From: Xenorhabdus anantnagensis
GTDB lineage: Bacteria; Pseudomonadota; Gammaproteobacteria; Enterobacterales; Enterobacteriaceae
Direction: 5' to 3'
Length of the DNA: 64,000 nucleotides
NCBI RefSeq assembly: GCF_028598555.1
Contig: NZ_JAQRFN010000002.1
Span: forward strand, 62,001 to 126,000
Shown here: positions 20,340-29,189 of the stretch, one piece after another
How the letters are laid out: the number at the start of each line of letters is the position of its first letter
Position numbering within the stretch: position 1 is the stretch's first letter
Notes under the pieces: model-generated
Seen by the model: the letters and a program-made list of their open reading frames with translations, nothing else
What the model was told of the DNA's origin: nothing
Databases searched by the model: none
Translations under genes and position numbers: made by a program

Positions 20340-20795
20340 TCAAGACACTTTTTTTTGTTGCAATAACCATTTATCTAATTCATTTGCGAACTGCTGGCGA
20401 TCACGTTGGTTTAACGTAGCAGGCCCTCCCGTATGGATCCCACTTGCCCGCATCGTATCCATAAAATCACGCATAGCTAGGCGTTCACGTATTGTCGCTT
20501 CACTATAACGTTCACCGCGCGGATTGAGTGCTATTGCACCTTTTTCGATCACTTCAGCAGCAAGAGGAATATCTGCTGTAATCACTAAATCACCAATTTC
20601 TAAGCGACGAACAATTTCATTGTCAGCGACATCAAACCCAGCAGGGACTTGTAATGTACGTAAAAAAGCGGATGCAGGTACACTTAATCGCTGATTTGCC
20701 ACGAATGTAACCTGTACTTTTTCACGTTCTGCTGCACGATATAATACTTCTTTTATAACTTTAGGACATGCATCAGCATCTACCCATATAGGCAT
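20340..20795 (-). CDS. yaiI: YaiI/YqxD family (UPF0178) protein
   Basis: 151 residues, full length for the UPF0178 (DUF188) family. It starts [20 protein letters not shown], the PIN-like acidic N-terminal motif DADACP, and contains VITADIPLA and [18 protein letters not shown], all conserved in the family. The fold resembles PIN-domain nucleases, but no activity is established. In E. coli yaiI is near proC, so its position between ppdA and thyA is a local difference. ATG at 20795 is preceded by GAGAGG (on the minus strand). Confidence 0.92.
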   Translation of the reverse strand: MPIWVDADACPKVIKEVLYRAAEREKVQVTFVANQRLSVPASAFLRTLQVPAGFDVADNEIVRRLEIGDLVITADIPLAAEVIEKGAIALNPRGERYSEATIRERLAMRDFMDTMRASGIHTGGPATLNQRDRQQFANELDKWLLQQKKVS

Positions 20796-21061
20796 AACAG
20801 ATTCCTCTCAATTTCATATTTTTAGCTATATCTAGGATAGTTACACGATCTTTAAAATAATCAAACTATTCATTTATGAGTTTCCTTCCTCATTTTAGCC
20901 TATTTAATAAGCTAAAAATCACACTCAGCTCAATAAGTGAGATTGCGTTCATAAAAATAGTTAAAGTAATAAGATGAACTTTACTTCAAAAAATAATGAA
21001 AAACAATTAGATAAAAACGTTTAGTCTTATGAACTAAATTTAAGCTCAACATAAGTTAAAT

Positions 21062-21175
21062 ACCTTCGGCAGACGGATCAAGCGATTAAACCGAAAAATA
21101 TTGGGTTATTCAGAATCCCCTGTAATGCATGAAAAAGTCATCGGGGCTTTCATCGAAAGAAAATATTATGTTTAA
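21062..21175 (+). pseudogene. IS1-family transposase (InsB) C-terminal relic
   Basis: In the frame ending at the TAA 21173-21175 the translation reads RRIKRLNRKILGYSESPVMH and continues EKVIGAFIERKYYV. This matches the C-terminus of IS1-type InsB transposase (pattern LxRK...FSxSxExHxKVIGxxI). Only about 37 codons survive and I see neither a start nor IS1 terminal repeats. It marks past insertion next to the AlaX-like gene. Confidence 0.75.
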
Positions 21176-21286
21176 GGCCAACCATCATTTTGAATGTATA
21201 CTCCTATTTTTGAAGTTGCCAGAATAGCCGTAGACCTAATGATCTTAAAACAAGATGGAAAAACAGCCCAGATTGCACATATTTTA

Positions 21287-22177
21287 TTATCTCAACTGAC
21301 AGCGTGTTTTGATTACAATATACTCATCACTTTCTCCTGGACTTATTTCCACTTTAACATCCTCTATTTCTTCTGTATTTTTTATATGAGTCCCACCACA
21401 AGGGATAACAACTGGATGATTTTCTACAGTACTTTTCCATAATCGTAAATCTTCAATATTTTTTGATATGTATTCAACCTGTATTTCGCTCCCTACTGAC
21501 AACCAATTTTTCAGGGTAAGATTCATTTCTTCATTAACACTATCAATATCCTGCAAAAAGGCTGCCTTATCAAATCCTTTTTTCTTTATCGACTTACCAA
21601 ACCGATATATATCTACAGATTGCAATTCAGAAATTGATGATTTAAATATTGATGCTTTATCCAAGTTAAAGTTGCCTAAACTATCTGTATCATAATTTTT
21701 ATTCCAATATTTATTAGCCACTTTGTTCAGAGCCAAAGACATAAAATGTGCCATGCTATGCGCTGCACTGATTTTATGTCTGACTTCCGCATCAACAGAT
21801 AATTTGACTCTTTTACCTATAATAATTTTTTCATCTAAAATAATTTTTTCTTCCAAACCATTTAGTGACTCTAAATAGAGTGCTGGAATAAGTTTATCTT
21901 CTGAACTTAATTTATTAGGTATATTCTGGTCAATATAAATCCGTCCATCAATGACAGCCGCGGTATAAGTTTTGACAATATTTAATATATGGGTACTAAA
22001 GGCTATAACGCCAACATCACTTTTTTGATCTCCCCACTTATAGTTTTCAGGATAAAATGGGCTATTATCCGTAATAATAATATAACCATTATTATATTTG
22101 AATATATCGATTATTACTGCATCCAGACTCAATTGCCCAGTCATAAATGAGGATTCAATTACTGAGTTATTTAACAT
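21287..22177 (-). CDS. AlaX-like alanyl-tRNA editing domain protein
   Basis: 296 residues with the bipartite zinc site of the AlaRS/ThrRS second additional domain: HKISAAHSMAH (H140 and H144) and PCGGTH (C260, H264) followed by IKNTEEI, as in AlaX trans-editing factors that hydrolyse mischarged Ser- or Gly-tRNA(Ala). The N-terminal region keeps NSPFYPE and SDVGVI, which align with the usual PFYPEGGGQPSDxG motif, but the glycine run is replaced by NYKWGDQK. It is therefore a divergent AlaX, longer than average between the two zinc half-sites. Function could be tRNA editing or a specialised hydrolase. The coding region is AT-rich compared with thyA and lies next to an IS1 relic, suggesting acquisition. 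Confidence 0.75.
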   Translation of the reverse strand: MLNNSVIESSFMTGQLSLDAVIIDIFKYNNGYIIITDNSPFYPENYKWGDQKSDVGVIAFSTHILNIVKTYTAAVIDGRIYIDQNIPNKLSSEDKLIPALYLESLNGLEEKIILDEKIIIGKRVKLSVDAEVRHKISAAHSMAHFMSLALNKVANKYWNKNYDTDSLGNFNLDKASIFKSSISELQSVDIYRFGKSIKKKGFDKAAFLQDIDSVNEEMNLTLKNWLSVGSEIQVEYISKNIEDLRLWKSTVENHPVVIPCGGTHIKNTEEIEDVKVEISPGESDEYIVIKTRCQLR

Positions 22178-22316
22178 GTCAATTTTACCTACTGTTTATG
22201 TTATAAATATTTAATCTACTTATTGATTGAAAAATGTCAAGATCTCTACGGGATGAATTTCTTGTACAAAAACGAAATGTAATTAATGAAATAAATAATT
22301 AATGAAGGTAAATATA

Positions 22317-22346
22317 TTTTCCATCCTCAGATTCGAGGATGGAAAA
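22317..22346. repeat. Strong hairpin downstream of thyA
   Basis: CCATCCTC (22321-22328) pairs with GAGGATGG (22335-22342) around the loop AGATTC; flanking TTTT and AAAA extend the stem to 12 bp. It lies 42 bp past the thyA stop, between thyA and the start of the AlaX-like gene. The T-tract is on the wrong side for a textbook terminator on either strand, so it may instead stabilise the thyA 3' end. Confidence 0.55.
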
Positions 22347-22387
22347 AAGAAGAGAAGTGATTTTTTATTTACTGGAGCAATTAAGAA

Positions 22388-23182
22388 TTAAATTGCAACC
22401 GGGGCTTTAATACCCGGATACGGATCATAATCCATAATCTCAAAGTCTTCGAATCGATAATCAAACAGTGAGTCTGGTTTACGCTTAATAACTAACTTAG
22501 GTAACGCGCGTGGCTCACGGCTTAATTGAAGTTTGGTCTGTTCCAAATGGTTGCTGTAAAGGTGGGTATCACCACCAGTCCAAACAAAATCACCGACCTC
22601 AAGATCACACTGTTGTGCCATCATATGCACCAATAGAGCATAGCTGGCGATGTTGAATGGCAACCCTAAAAACACATCACAAGAACGCTGGTAAAGTTGG
22701 CAGGAAAGTTTGCCATCAGCTACGTAGAACTGGAAAAAAGCATGGCATGGCGCCAGTGCCATTTTATCCAATTCCCCGACATTCCATGCGGAGACAATGA
22801 TACGGCGTGAATCAGGATCGCTTTTCAACTGCTCAATAACTTGGGTCAATTGATCGATCTGGCGGCCATCCGCAGCACCCCAGGCGCGCCATTGTTTACC
22901 ATAAACAGGCCCCAAATCGCCATTTTCGTCAGCCCATTCATCCCAGATAGACACGCCATTATCCTGCAGATATTGGGTATTGGTATCGCCATTCAAGAAC
23001 CAAAGCAATTCATGGATAATCGAACGAATATGACAACGTTTAGTTGTTACCAGTGGGAAACCTTCTTGCAAATTGAAACGCATCTGATGACCAAAGATAG
23101 AGAGTGTTCCCGTACCTGTACGGTCATCTTTTGCTGTACCCTCTTCCAGCACTTTTTTCATTAAATCCAGATACTGTTTCAT
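22388..23182 (-). CDS. thyA: Thymidylate synthase
   Basis: Converts dUMP and 5,10-methylene-THF to dTMP and dihydrofolate. It is 264 residues, the same length as E. coli ThyA, with the active-site Cys146 in LAPCHAFFQ, the phosphate-binding [10 protein letters not shown], and the C-terminal KAPVAI that closes the site. The ATG overlaps the lgt stop by 4 bp. The dihydrofolate it produces is reduced by FolA, also encoded in this window (49.3-49.8 kb) but in a separate unit. Confidence 0.98.
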   Translation of the reverse strand: MKQYLDLMKKVLEEGTAKDDRTGTGTLSIFGHQMRFNLQEGFPLVTTKRCHIRSIIHELLWFLNGDTNTQYLQDNGVSIWDEWADENGDLGPVYGKQWRAWGAADGRQIDQLTQVIEQLKSDPDSRRIIVSAWNVGELDKMALAPCHAFFQFYVADGKLSCQLYQRSCDVFLGLPFNIASYALLVHMMAQQCDLEVGDFVWTGGDTHLYSNHLEQTKLQLSREPRALPKLVIKRKPDSLFDYRFEDFEIMDYDPYPGIKAPVAI

Positions 23183-24069
23183 TTTGTCTCTTGTACCTTG
23201 TTATTGCGAGTTTTGTTGCCAGAATATTTATATGCCCACACCATCATGATAATTCCAAATAAAATCATAGGGATGGAAAGAATTTGCCCCATACTTATCC
23301 CTTCAAACAACCCGAGTTGCGCGTCAGGCTGGCGGAAAAATTCAACTATTATGCGGAATGCGCCGTAACCAATCAGGAATAAGCCTGAAACACTCCCCAT
23401 CGGGCGCGGTTTGCGGATAAATAAATTAAGGATGATAAATAATACGATGCCTTCAAGCACCATTTCATATAACTGTGATGGATGACGGGGCAGGACACCA
23501 AATTTTTCCAGAATCGGCCATAACGAAGAATTCGCTGTGGCGAGTGCAATATCTTCACTGCGGGAACCCGGGAATAACATCGCCCAAGGCGTATCAAGCG
23601 TAACACGCCCCCACAATTCTCCATTGATAAAATTACCGATACGCCCCATGCCCAAACCAAAGGGAACTAGTGGAGCGACGAAATCCGCGACTTGTAAGAA
23701 GTGGCGCTTGGTACGGCGCGCAAACCACCACATGGCACTGATAACCCCTACCAGTCCACCGTGGAAAGACATTCCTCCATCCCAAATTTTAAACAGGTAA
23801 AGAGGATTATCAAGGAACATTGGGAGATTATAGAACAGAACATAACCGAGGCGTCCACCGACAAAAACCCCGACAAACCCTGCATACAGTAAGTTCTCAA
23901 CTTCGGTTTTGTTCCAGCCACTGTTTGGTTTTGCCGCACGGCGATTTGCCAACCACATGGCAAAAACAAAACCAATCAGATACATAAGGCCGTACCAGTG
24001 AAGAGATAAAGGCCCGATTGAAAATATGACTGGGTCAATATTAGGAAATGCCAGATAGCTAGTGCTCAT
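23179..24069 (-). CDS. lgt: Prolipoprotein diacylglyceryl transferase
   Basis: Inner-membrane enzyme that attaches diacylglycerol from phosphatidylglycerol to the lipobox cysteine of prolipoproteins, such as MltA in this window. 296 residues with about seven hydrophobic segments. The Lgt signature [13 protein letters not shown] and the catalytic histidine segment SFHGGLVG are present. It overlaps thyA by 4 bp, as in E. coli, and its own promoter must lie in the unusual spacer at 24070-24520, since the upstream gene block is a small insertion. Confidence 0.97.
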   Translation of the reverse strand: MSTSYLAFPNIDPVIFSIGPLSLHWYGLMYLIGFVFAMWLANRRAAKPNSGWNKTEVENLLYAGFVGVFVGGRLGYVLFYNLPMFLDNPLYLFKIWDGGMSFHGGLVGVISAMWWFARRTKRHFLQVADFVAPLVPFGLGMGRIGNFINGELWGRVTLDTPWAMLFPGSRSEDIALATANSSLWPILEKFGVLPRHPSQLYEMVLEGIVLFIILNLFIRKPRPMGSVSGLFLIGYGAFRIIVEFFRQPDAQLGLFEGISMGQILSIPMILFGIIMMVWAYKYSGNKTRNNKVQETK

Positions 24070-24161
24070 CGTTCCCCACTAAAAATAATGTTGTGTGAAT
24101 GAATGATATTGTGAATAACTTAAGATAAATAACCGCAGATAATAACACAGGCAAGTGGCTT

Positions 24162-24199
24162 GCTCCCACCACTAAACCGCAAGTGGTTATCGTGGGAGC
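24162..24199. mobile_element. Nested hairpin resembling an IS200/IS605-type end
   Basis: An outer inverted repeat GCTCCCAC (24162-24169) with GTGGGAGC (24192-24199) encloses ACCACT (24168-24173) with AGTGGT (24182-24187). On the minus strand the GCGGTTTAGTGGTGGGAGC side resembles the subterminal hairpin at the right end of IS200/IS605 elements. No tnpA or tnpB is present, so at most a relic or a short palindrome-type element is left. The surrounding 24070-24520 holds no supported gene. Confidence 0.4.
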
Positions 24200-24468
24200 C
24201 TCTTACGAACTCTATTGGCAAGTAGCAAGCGCCAAGAGATTTCGTACAGTATCGTGCTGATAGGTATCACTGTAAGGGAGGGTTTTATGACAGCAAAATA
24301 CACCCGCACAAAAAAGTCAGCATGACTGTATTATCAGACACCATACCAACAGGCAAAACAGATAGGGGGAGAAAAACAACCTCAATCAAGTTGTATTTTT
24401 GGTTACATCAGATCAGGTTTCTTCAATAATGACTACCGAAGTATGTTCCTGCCATGAGTTATATTTTG

Positions 24469-24502
24469 AGTAATAATGATTGTTAAAACAATCATTATTA
24501 CT
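24469..24502. terminator. 16-bp perfect hairpin, probable terminator of the immunity-like gene
   Basis: AGTAATAATGATTGTT (24469-24484) and its exact complement (24487-24502) are separated by AA. It lies 19 bp past the stop of the minus-strand gene 24521-24901. The T-tract after the stem is weak, so efficient termination is uncertain. Confidence 0.5.
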
Positions 24503-24520
24503 GTTAAGTGAAAAATAAAA

Positions 24521-24901
24521 CTAATTGTTTTCTGAAGTTATATCAAAGTAAGCGGGTTCTGTTAATGAACACTCTTCTGCTGATATAATTGATGAAGCTA
24601 TGAAAGTAACAGGTTTTTTGTGATTATCGATATATGGGATAGTGATTTCTATTGTTTGAGTGTACAGCTGCCCCCACTCTTCAAACACGATTGGTTTCTT
24701 TCCTTTTACTAATTTGCTTCTTTCGATTAAGAACGAGGTTGCTCGAAGTTGATCAAGCTGTTTATTTTTCTCGACTATTATACTTATCACCTTTTGGGCA
24801 GGCCAAGATTGAATTGTTGCACAATAATCTAAATCGTCGTTTGTTGAAGATAAAGCAATACTAGGAACAAATAGCATCGCAAATACAATAAATTTTTTCA
24901 T
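24521..24901 (-). CDS. Small exported protein, putative Tlde1-type immunity protein
   Basis: 126 residues. A Sec signal peptide is clear (MKKFIVFAMLFVPSIALSS, cleavage near residue 18-19), so the protein should act in the periplasm. The mature part has two cysteines (DYCATIQSW and AEECSL) that could form a disulfide, and no recognised domain. Its ATG lies 1 bp after the stop of a DUF2778/Tlde1-like L,D-transpeptidase toxin fragment (24903-25063). In T6SS effector-immunity pairs of this family the immunity protein is periplasmic and encoded directly downstream, so I infer an orphan immunity gene. The inference rests on context and export, not on sequence similarity that I could verify. Confidence 0.6.
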   Translation of the reverse strand: MKKFIVFAMLFVPSIALSSTNDDLDYCATIQSWPAQKVISIIVEKNKQLDQLRATSFLIERSKLVKGKKPIVFEEWGQLYTQTIEITIPYIDNHKKPVTFIASSIISAEECSLTEPAYFDITSENN

Positions 24902-24902
24902 A

Positions 24903-25063
24903 CTATTCTACCACTAACTCTCTATCTACAGAGTGGATTATTTCCCTTCTTGCATTCGGTCCTACAATGATACAACCTTCTGACGCTTTTCCTGGATTTT
25001 CTCTACTATCACCGTGAATTCTAAAAAGATTCCTTCCATACATATTATTACAATCACAAGGTT
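24903..25063 (-). pseudogene. C-terminal relic of a DUF2778 (Tlde1-like) L,D-transpeptidase effector
   Basis: On the minus strand, a frame ending in TAG at 24903-24905 reads MYGRNLFRIHGDSRENPGK from the ATG at 25043, then ASEGCIIVGPNARREIIHSV and a short tail (46 codons). FRIHGD and ASEGCI are the catalytic His and Cys motifs of DUF2778/Tlde1 proteins, which edit or cleave peptidoglycan tetrapeptides. A full domain needs over 100 residues, and here the frame runs straight into the 3' end of ptsP, so the N-terminal part is missing. Whether the 46-codon remnant is translated is unknown. Confidence 0.7.
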
Positions 25064-27310
25064 CTAAATCCCCCCTCGAATCAGTCCTCCCAAACCATGT
25101 GATTCCATAAATTCGGCTGACAATTCTTTTACTTCATGGCTGGTTTCGGCTTTTAATACCAACTTGATAAAATACTCAAGTTCATTGGTATCCAAATGTC
25201 GCAACAAATATTTGGTGCGCGGAACGCTTCGGCCACTTACGCTCAGGCTACGATAACCTAAACCAAGCAATATTAATGTCCCCATTGGTAAACCTGCCAT
25301 TTCTCCGCATACACTAATAGGGAGATCAAGGCGCTGGCATTCATCAAAGGCTAATTTCAGTGCTCTAATTACCGCAGGGTGTAAATTATCATATAGCGAA
25401 GCGACGTGTGTATTATTGCGATCCACCGCCAGCAAATACTGGGTCAGATCATTTGTACCAATAGAAACAAAATCAATCCGCTTTTTTAATTGTGGCAGCA
25501 AAAAAAGGGTAGATGGTACTTCAAGCATAATACCAATCTGAGGCATTTTGATCGTAGCCGCTAGCGTTTGCTCTACTTCAGCTTTCGCTCTCTCAATCAG
25601 TTTTCGGGCTTCATCAATTTCTTCAATGCTTGTCACCATCGGCAAGAGTATTTTTAAATTGCCAGTCTGCACATTGGCTTTTAACATCGCCCGAAGCTGA
25701 ATCAGGAATATTTCCGGCTGATCCAGCGTGATGCGAATTCCCCGCCACCCCAGACAAGGGTTTTCTTCATTAATGGGCATATAAGGAAGTTGTTTGTCAG
25801 CACCAATATCCAGTGTTCTCAACACAACTGGCTTATCGGGGAAAAGTTCCAGCATCTCTTGATAGCGATTTTTCTGTTCATCTTCTGATGGAAAACCACT
25901 ATTCAGCATAAACGGAATTTCTGTGCGATACAGCCCAATACCATCAATACTATCTTCTATCTGCCGTTCATGTTTTAAACTCAGGCCAGCATTAAGCTGT
26001 ACCAGAACCCGCTCCCCGCTTTTAAGCTGTGCTCGCCGCTGTTGTTCATATTCAGCCTGCTTGCTGAGAACCTGCTCTTCTTCGATGATTTGTTGGTATT
26101 CCTGGGCAACCAAAGGCTCTGGTTCAATAAAAACCTCTCCGCGGTAACCATCAAGAATGAGTGTCCGGTTATGTAATAGCTCAGGCTGGATATCCGCCCC
26201 CATAATCGCCGGAATCCCCATTGCACGAACCAGTATTGCAGAGTGAGAGTGAGTCGCACCATCTCGCACAATCACGCCAACCAATTGCTCTTGTGGCAAC
26301 TCAGCCAGCAAATTAGCACTGAGTTCATCAGCAACCAGAATAAAGCGCTCCGGCCATTGTCCTCCCTCTGTGAAGAGATCATTCAGATGGTACAGCACCC
26401 GTTGCCCAAGCGCCCGCAGATCTGATGCTCTCTCTCGCATGTAAAGATCTTGCAAGCTGTTAAACTGTTTGGCGTATTTCTCAATCACGGTTTTAACCGC
26501 CCATTCCGCCATAAAACCATTATCGACGGAATGAAACAGATCTTGTTTGAGTTGAGGATCATTTAATAGATGAGAATAGAGATCAAAAATGGCAGCACTT
26601 TCTTTCTGTGAGCTAACAGTAAAACGCTTACTGATACGACGGCATTCAGCCGTGGCTTTTTCAAGGGCACAAATCAGCCTTGAGCGCTCAGCCTGATAAT
26701 CCAGTGTTAATACTTCAGTAACCTGTTCCAACAAAGGTTGGGAGCGATCTTGCCATCCCTGCGCCATCACAATGCCATTAGAAATGGCAAGTGCCTTAAT
26801 ACGGGTTTGACGATACTGACCAAATAACCCTTTTGTTTGCACCTGAGCGAGAACAGCAGCAAGCTGCATCGCCAATGTCACCATGAAAGATTCTTCACTT
26901 TCATTAAATAACCGTCGCTCACGCTGTTGAACAACTAATATTCCCTGCAATTGGCGACGATAAACAATCGGTACACCTAAAAAAGCCCGCAGGTTTTCTT
27001 CTTTTACTTGGGGAATATATTTAAAACTTGGGTGGTCACGGACATCAGCGAGATTAATTAACTCGGACAAACGCCCAACTTGCCCCACAACACCTTCATC
27101 AAAGGCCAAACTGATCGCTTGCCCTTTGGGTTTTTTCAACCCTTTGGTTGCCATCAGGTAATAACATTGCCGCCGATGATCTGCCAAATAGATAGAACAG
27201 ACATCTGTGTCCATTGCCAGACACGTTTCATTGACCAGCAGCTCAAGCGCTTCAGATAAATTGGCTGCCATAGCAACCTTTTCGACAATTTCCCGTAAGC
27301 GCATGAGCAT
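25064..27310 (-). CDS. ptsP: Phosphoenolpyruvate-protein phosphotransferase PtsP (EI-Ntr)
   Basis: First enzyme of the nitrogen PTS: it passes phosphate from PEP to NPr (PtsO) and on to PtsN, regulating potassium and nitrogen responses. 748 residues: an N-terminal GAF domain (about 1-160, LCxAMDTDVCSIYL pattern), then the enzyme I part with phospho-histidine His356 in GATHSHSAILVRAMGIP. The PEP-binding barrel contains GIGLYRTEIPFM, NPCLGWRGIRI and SIGTNDLTQYLLAVDR. It follows rppH by 9 bp, as in E. coli. Its 3' end abuts the toxin relic instead of leading straight to lgt. Confidence 0.97.
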   Translation of the reverse strand: MLMRLREIVEKVAMAANLSEALELLVNETCLAMDTDVCSIYLADHRRQCYYLMATKGLKKPKGQAISLAFDEGVVGQVGRLSELINLADVRDHPSFKYIPQVKEENLRAFLGVPIVYRRQLQGILVVQQRERRLFNESEESFMVTLAMQLAAVLAQVQTKGLFGQYRQTRIKALAISNGIVMAQGWQDRSQPLLEQVTEVLTLDYQAERSRLICALEKATAECRRISKRFTVSSQKESAAIFDLYSHLLNDPQLKQDLFHSVDNGFMAEWAVKTVIEKYAKQFNSLQDLYMRERASDLRALGQRVLYHLNDLFTEGGQWPERFILVADELSANLLAELPQEQLVGVIVRDGATHSHSAILVRAMGIPAIMGADIQPELLHNRTLILDGYRGEVFIEPEPLVAQEYQQIIEEEQVLSKQAEYEQQRRAQLKSGERVLVQLNAGLSLKHERQIEDSIDGIGLYRTEIPFMLNSGFPSEDEQKNRYQEMLELFPDKPVVLRTLDIGADKQLPYMPINEENPCLGWRGIRITLDQPEIFLIQLRAMLKANVQTGNLKILLPMVTSIEEIDEARKLIERAKAEVEQTLAATIKMPQIGIMLEVPSTLFLLPQLKKRIDFVSIGTNDLTQYLLAVDRNNTHVASLYDNLHPAVIRALKLAFDECQRLDLPISVCGEMAGLPMGTLILLGLGYRSLSVSGRSVPRTKYLLRHLDTNELEYFIKLVLKAETSHEVKELSAEFMESHGLGGLIRGGI

Positions 27311-27319
27311 AGCAATTAT

Positions 27320-27850
27320 CTAATTTCTTCTACGACGATGTAAATAAGGTGAATGTAGCAATGAAGCAGGTTCCTGAGTTGGCATCACAATAGAAGAGAA
27401 TTCTTTCATCACGCGGCGATATACATCTCGTTTAAAAGAAACGACCTGCCGGACAGGATACCAATAGCTGACCCAACGCCAACCATCAAACTCCGGCATC
27501 TTACTGCACTGCACATTAATCTCTGCTTCATTACACAGCAACTGCAATAAAAACCAGCGTTGCTTTTGCCCAATACAAACGGGCTTTGTATCCCAACGCA
27601 CCAAACGCTTGGGTAATTTGTAACGCAACCAACTCCGGGTCGAAGCGAGAACCCGTACATCTTTGCGATTTAAACCAACTTCTTCGAACAACTCGCGATA
27701 CATCGCTTGTTCTGGTGATTCCCCCGGATTGATACCCCCCTGAGGAAACTGCCAGGAATGCTGCCCATAACGGCGGGCCCATAGAACCTGCCCTTGGCGA
27801 TTACAAATTACAATTCCTACATTCGGGCGGTAGCCATCATCATCGATCAC
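27320..27850 (-). CDS. rppH: RNA pyrophosphohydrolase RppH
   Basis: Nudix hydrolase of 176 residues that removes pyrophosphate from the 5' end of mRNA and so triggers RNase E decay. The Nudix box GX5EX7REUXEEXGU is complete at residues 38-60 (GGINPGE...[10 protein letters not shown]). The [16 protein letters not shown] segment before it is characteristic of RppH. It heads the rppH-ptsP unit. In E. coli the next gene on the far side is mutH; here it is the divergent thiBPQ operon. Confidence 0.97.
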   Translation of the reverse strand: MIDDDGYRPNVGIVICNRQGQVLWARRYGQHSWQFPQGGINPGESPEQAMYRELFEEVGLNRKDVRVLASTRSWLRYKLPKRLVRWDTKPVCIGQKQRWFLLQLLCNEAEINVQCSKMPEFDGWRWVSYWYPVRQVVSFKRDVYRRVMKEFSSIVMPTQEPASLLHSPYLHRRRRN

Positions 27851-27970
27851 CAGACTACCTCTCGGTATAGCAAATTTAAAAAGATAGCTAATTGTTTCAC
27901 ACTCATCTCAAGCGGTAAACCTCTATGATTGGACTTTGCAGGCGCAACCGAAGTCTCTACAATACTGCCA

Positions 27971-28060
27971 TCTCAACGGGGTGCGGCTGTTGCAAAACAG
28001 TACGGCTGAGAACAAACCCGTCGAACCTGAACCGGCTAGTACCGTCGTAGGGATTTGAGA
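27971..28060 (+). promoter_or_regulatory. TPP riboswitch (thi box) upstream of thiBPQ
   Basis: The conserved thi-box blocks are all present in order: GGGGTGC, GGCTGAGA, then CCCGTCGAACCTGA, CCGGCTAGTACCG and TCGTAGGGA. The closing P1 helix pairs TCTCAA (27971-27976) with TTGAGA (28055-28060). It lies 124 nt before the thiB start. Thiamine pyrophosphate binding should switch off the thiamine transporter operon. I could not identify a separate terminator stem with confidence. Confidence 0.95.
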
Positions 28061-28184
28061 CGCTATTCATTAATATAATAAATGTAATTTTTATTTAGCA
28101 TTTTCTCAGATCCTTTGCCACTGCTAATAACTGTTAATACTCATAACTATTAATATTCTTTATTAATAACTACAGGAGAGCAAA

Positions 28185-29189
28185 GTGTTTAAGAAATTAT
28201 TTTCCAGCTTTATTGCTATCGGTATGCTGTCTATTCCGGCCTGTGCTCTTGCTCAGGCGAAACCGACACTGACAGTTTATACTTATGATTCATTTGCCTC
28301 TGAGTGGGGGCCGGGGCCTGCCATCAAAAAAGCCTTTGAAGCAGAGTGCGGTTGTGAACTAAAACTCGTTGCTTTGGAAGATGGGATATCCTTGCTGAAC
28401 CGCTTGAGGATGGAAGGCAAAAAAACTCCCGCAGATATTATACTGGGATTAGATAACAATCTGATTCAAGCGGCTCAACAAACAGGGTTATTCACACCAA
28501 GTCATGTCAATACCTCAAAACTGAAATTACCCATTACATGGAACAATACGACGTTTATTCCTTACGATTACGGTTATTTCGCCTTTATTTACAATAAAAA
28601 CACTCTCCCTCATCCACCCAAAAGTATGGATGAATTAATCAATAATCACCAAAATTGGAAGATTATTTACCAAGATCCACGCACCAGCACTCCGGGCTTG
28701 GGGCTGCTACTCTGGATACAGGAGCTTTATGGAGACAAAGCGGTGCAGGAGTGGCAGAAAGTTGCCAAAAAGACACTGACCGTCACTAAGGGCTGGAGTG
28801 AAGCTTATGGCCTGTTTCTGAAAGGTGAAGGTGATATGGTACTGAGTTACACCACGTCACCGGGCTATCACATTATGTCAGAGAAAAAAGATAACTATGC
28901 CGCAGCCATCTTCAAGGAAGGACACTACTTGCAGGTTGAAGTCGCGGCTCAAGTGGCTTCAAGCAAGCAGCCAGAACTGGCGCAAAAGTTTATGAATTTC
29001 ATGATCTCACCGACATTTCAGCAAGTACTGCCAACAACTCAATGGATGTATCCCGTGATTGATATTCCTTTGCCTGACGTTTTCAAACACCTTCCTGTTC
29101 CTGAGAAATCTCTGCAATTCAACGCAGATGATGTGGCAAAACACCGTACAAAATGGATCCGTACATGGCAAAGCGCTGTAAGCCGTTAA
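28185..29189 (+). CDS. thiB: Thiamine-binding periplasmic protein ThiB
   Basis: Substrate-binding protein of the thiamine/TPP ABC importer. 334 residues with a signal peptide (MFKKLFSSFIAIGMLSIPACALA, cut before QAKP). The mature start TLTVYTYDSFASEWGPGPAIK is characteristic of ThiB, followed by a class II periplasmic-binding fold (LGLDNNLIQAA, PYDYGYFAFIYNK). GTG start at 28185 with AGGAG 8 bp upstream. First gene of a riboswitch-controlled operon; its 3' end overlaps thiP. Confidence 0.96.
   Translation: MFKKLFSSFIAIGMLSIPACALAQAKPTLTVYTYDSFASEWGPGPAIKKAFEAECGCELKLVALEDGISLLNRLRMEGKKTPADIILGLDNNLIQAAQQTGLFTPSHVNTSKLKLPITWNNTTFIPYDYGYFAFIYNKNTLPHPPKSMDELINNHQNWKIIYQDPRTSTPGLGLLLWIQELYGDKAVQEWQKVAKKTLTVTKGWSEAYGLFLKGEGDMVLSYTTSPGYHIMSEKKDNYAAAIFKEGHYLQVEVAAQVASSKQPELAQKFMNFMISPTFQQVLPTTQWMYPVIDIPLPDVFKHLPVPEKSLQFNADDVAKHRTKWIRTWQSAVSR

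Noticed and set aside
20204-20419. 71-residue plus-strand ORF over the yaiI end
   Set aside because: Overlaps the 12-bp inverted repeat and runs antisense into yaiI; hydrophobic composition only.
21194-21442. 82-residue plus-strand ORF between the IS1 relic and the AlaX-like gene
   Set aside because: Its second half is antisense to the AlaX-like gene with zinc-site motifs; the first half shows no similarity that I recognise.
22317-22346. Canonical Rho-independent terminator for thyA
   Set aside because: The hairpin is strong but the T-run precedes and the A-run follows the stem on the plus strand, and the same holds on the minus strand, so it does not have terminator polarity.
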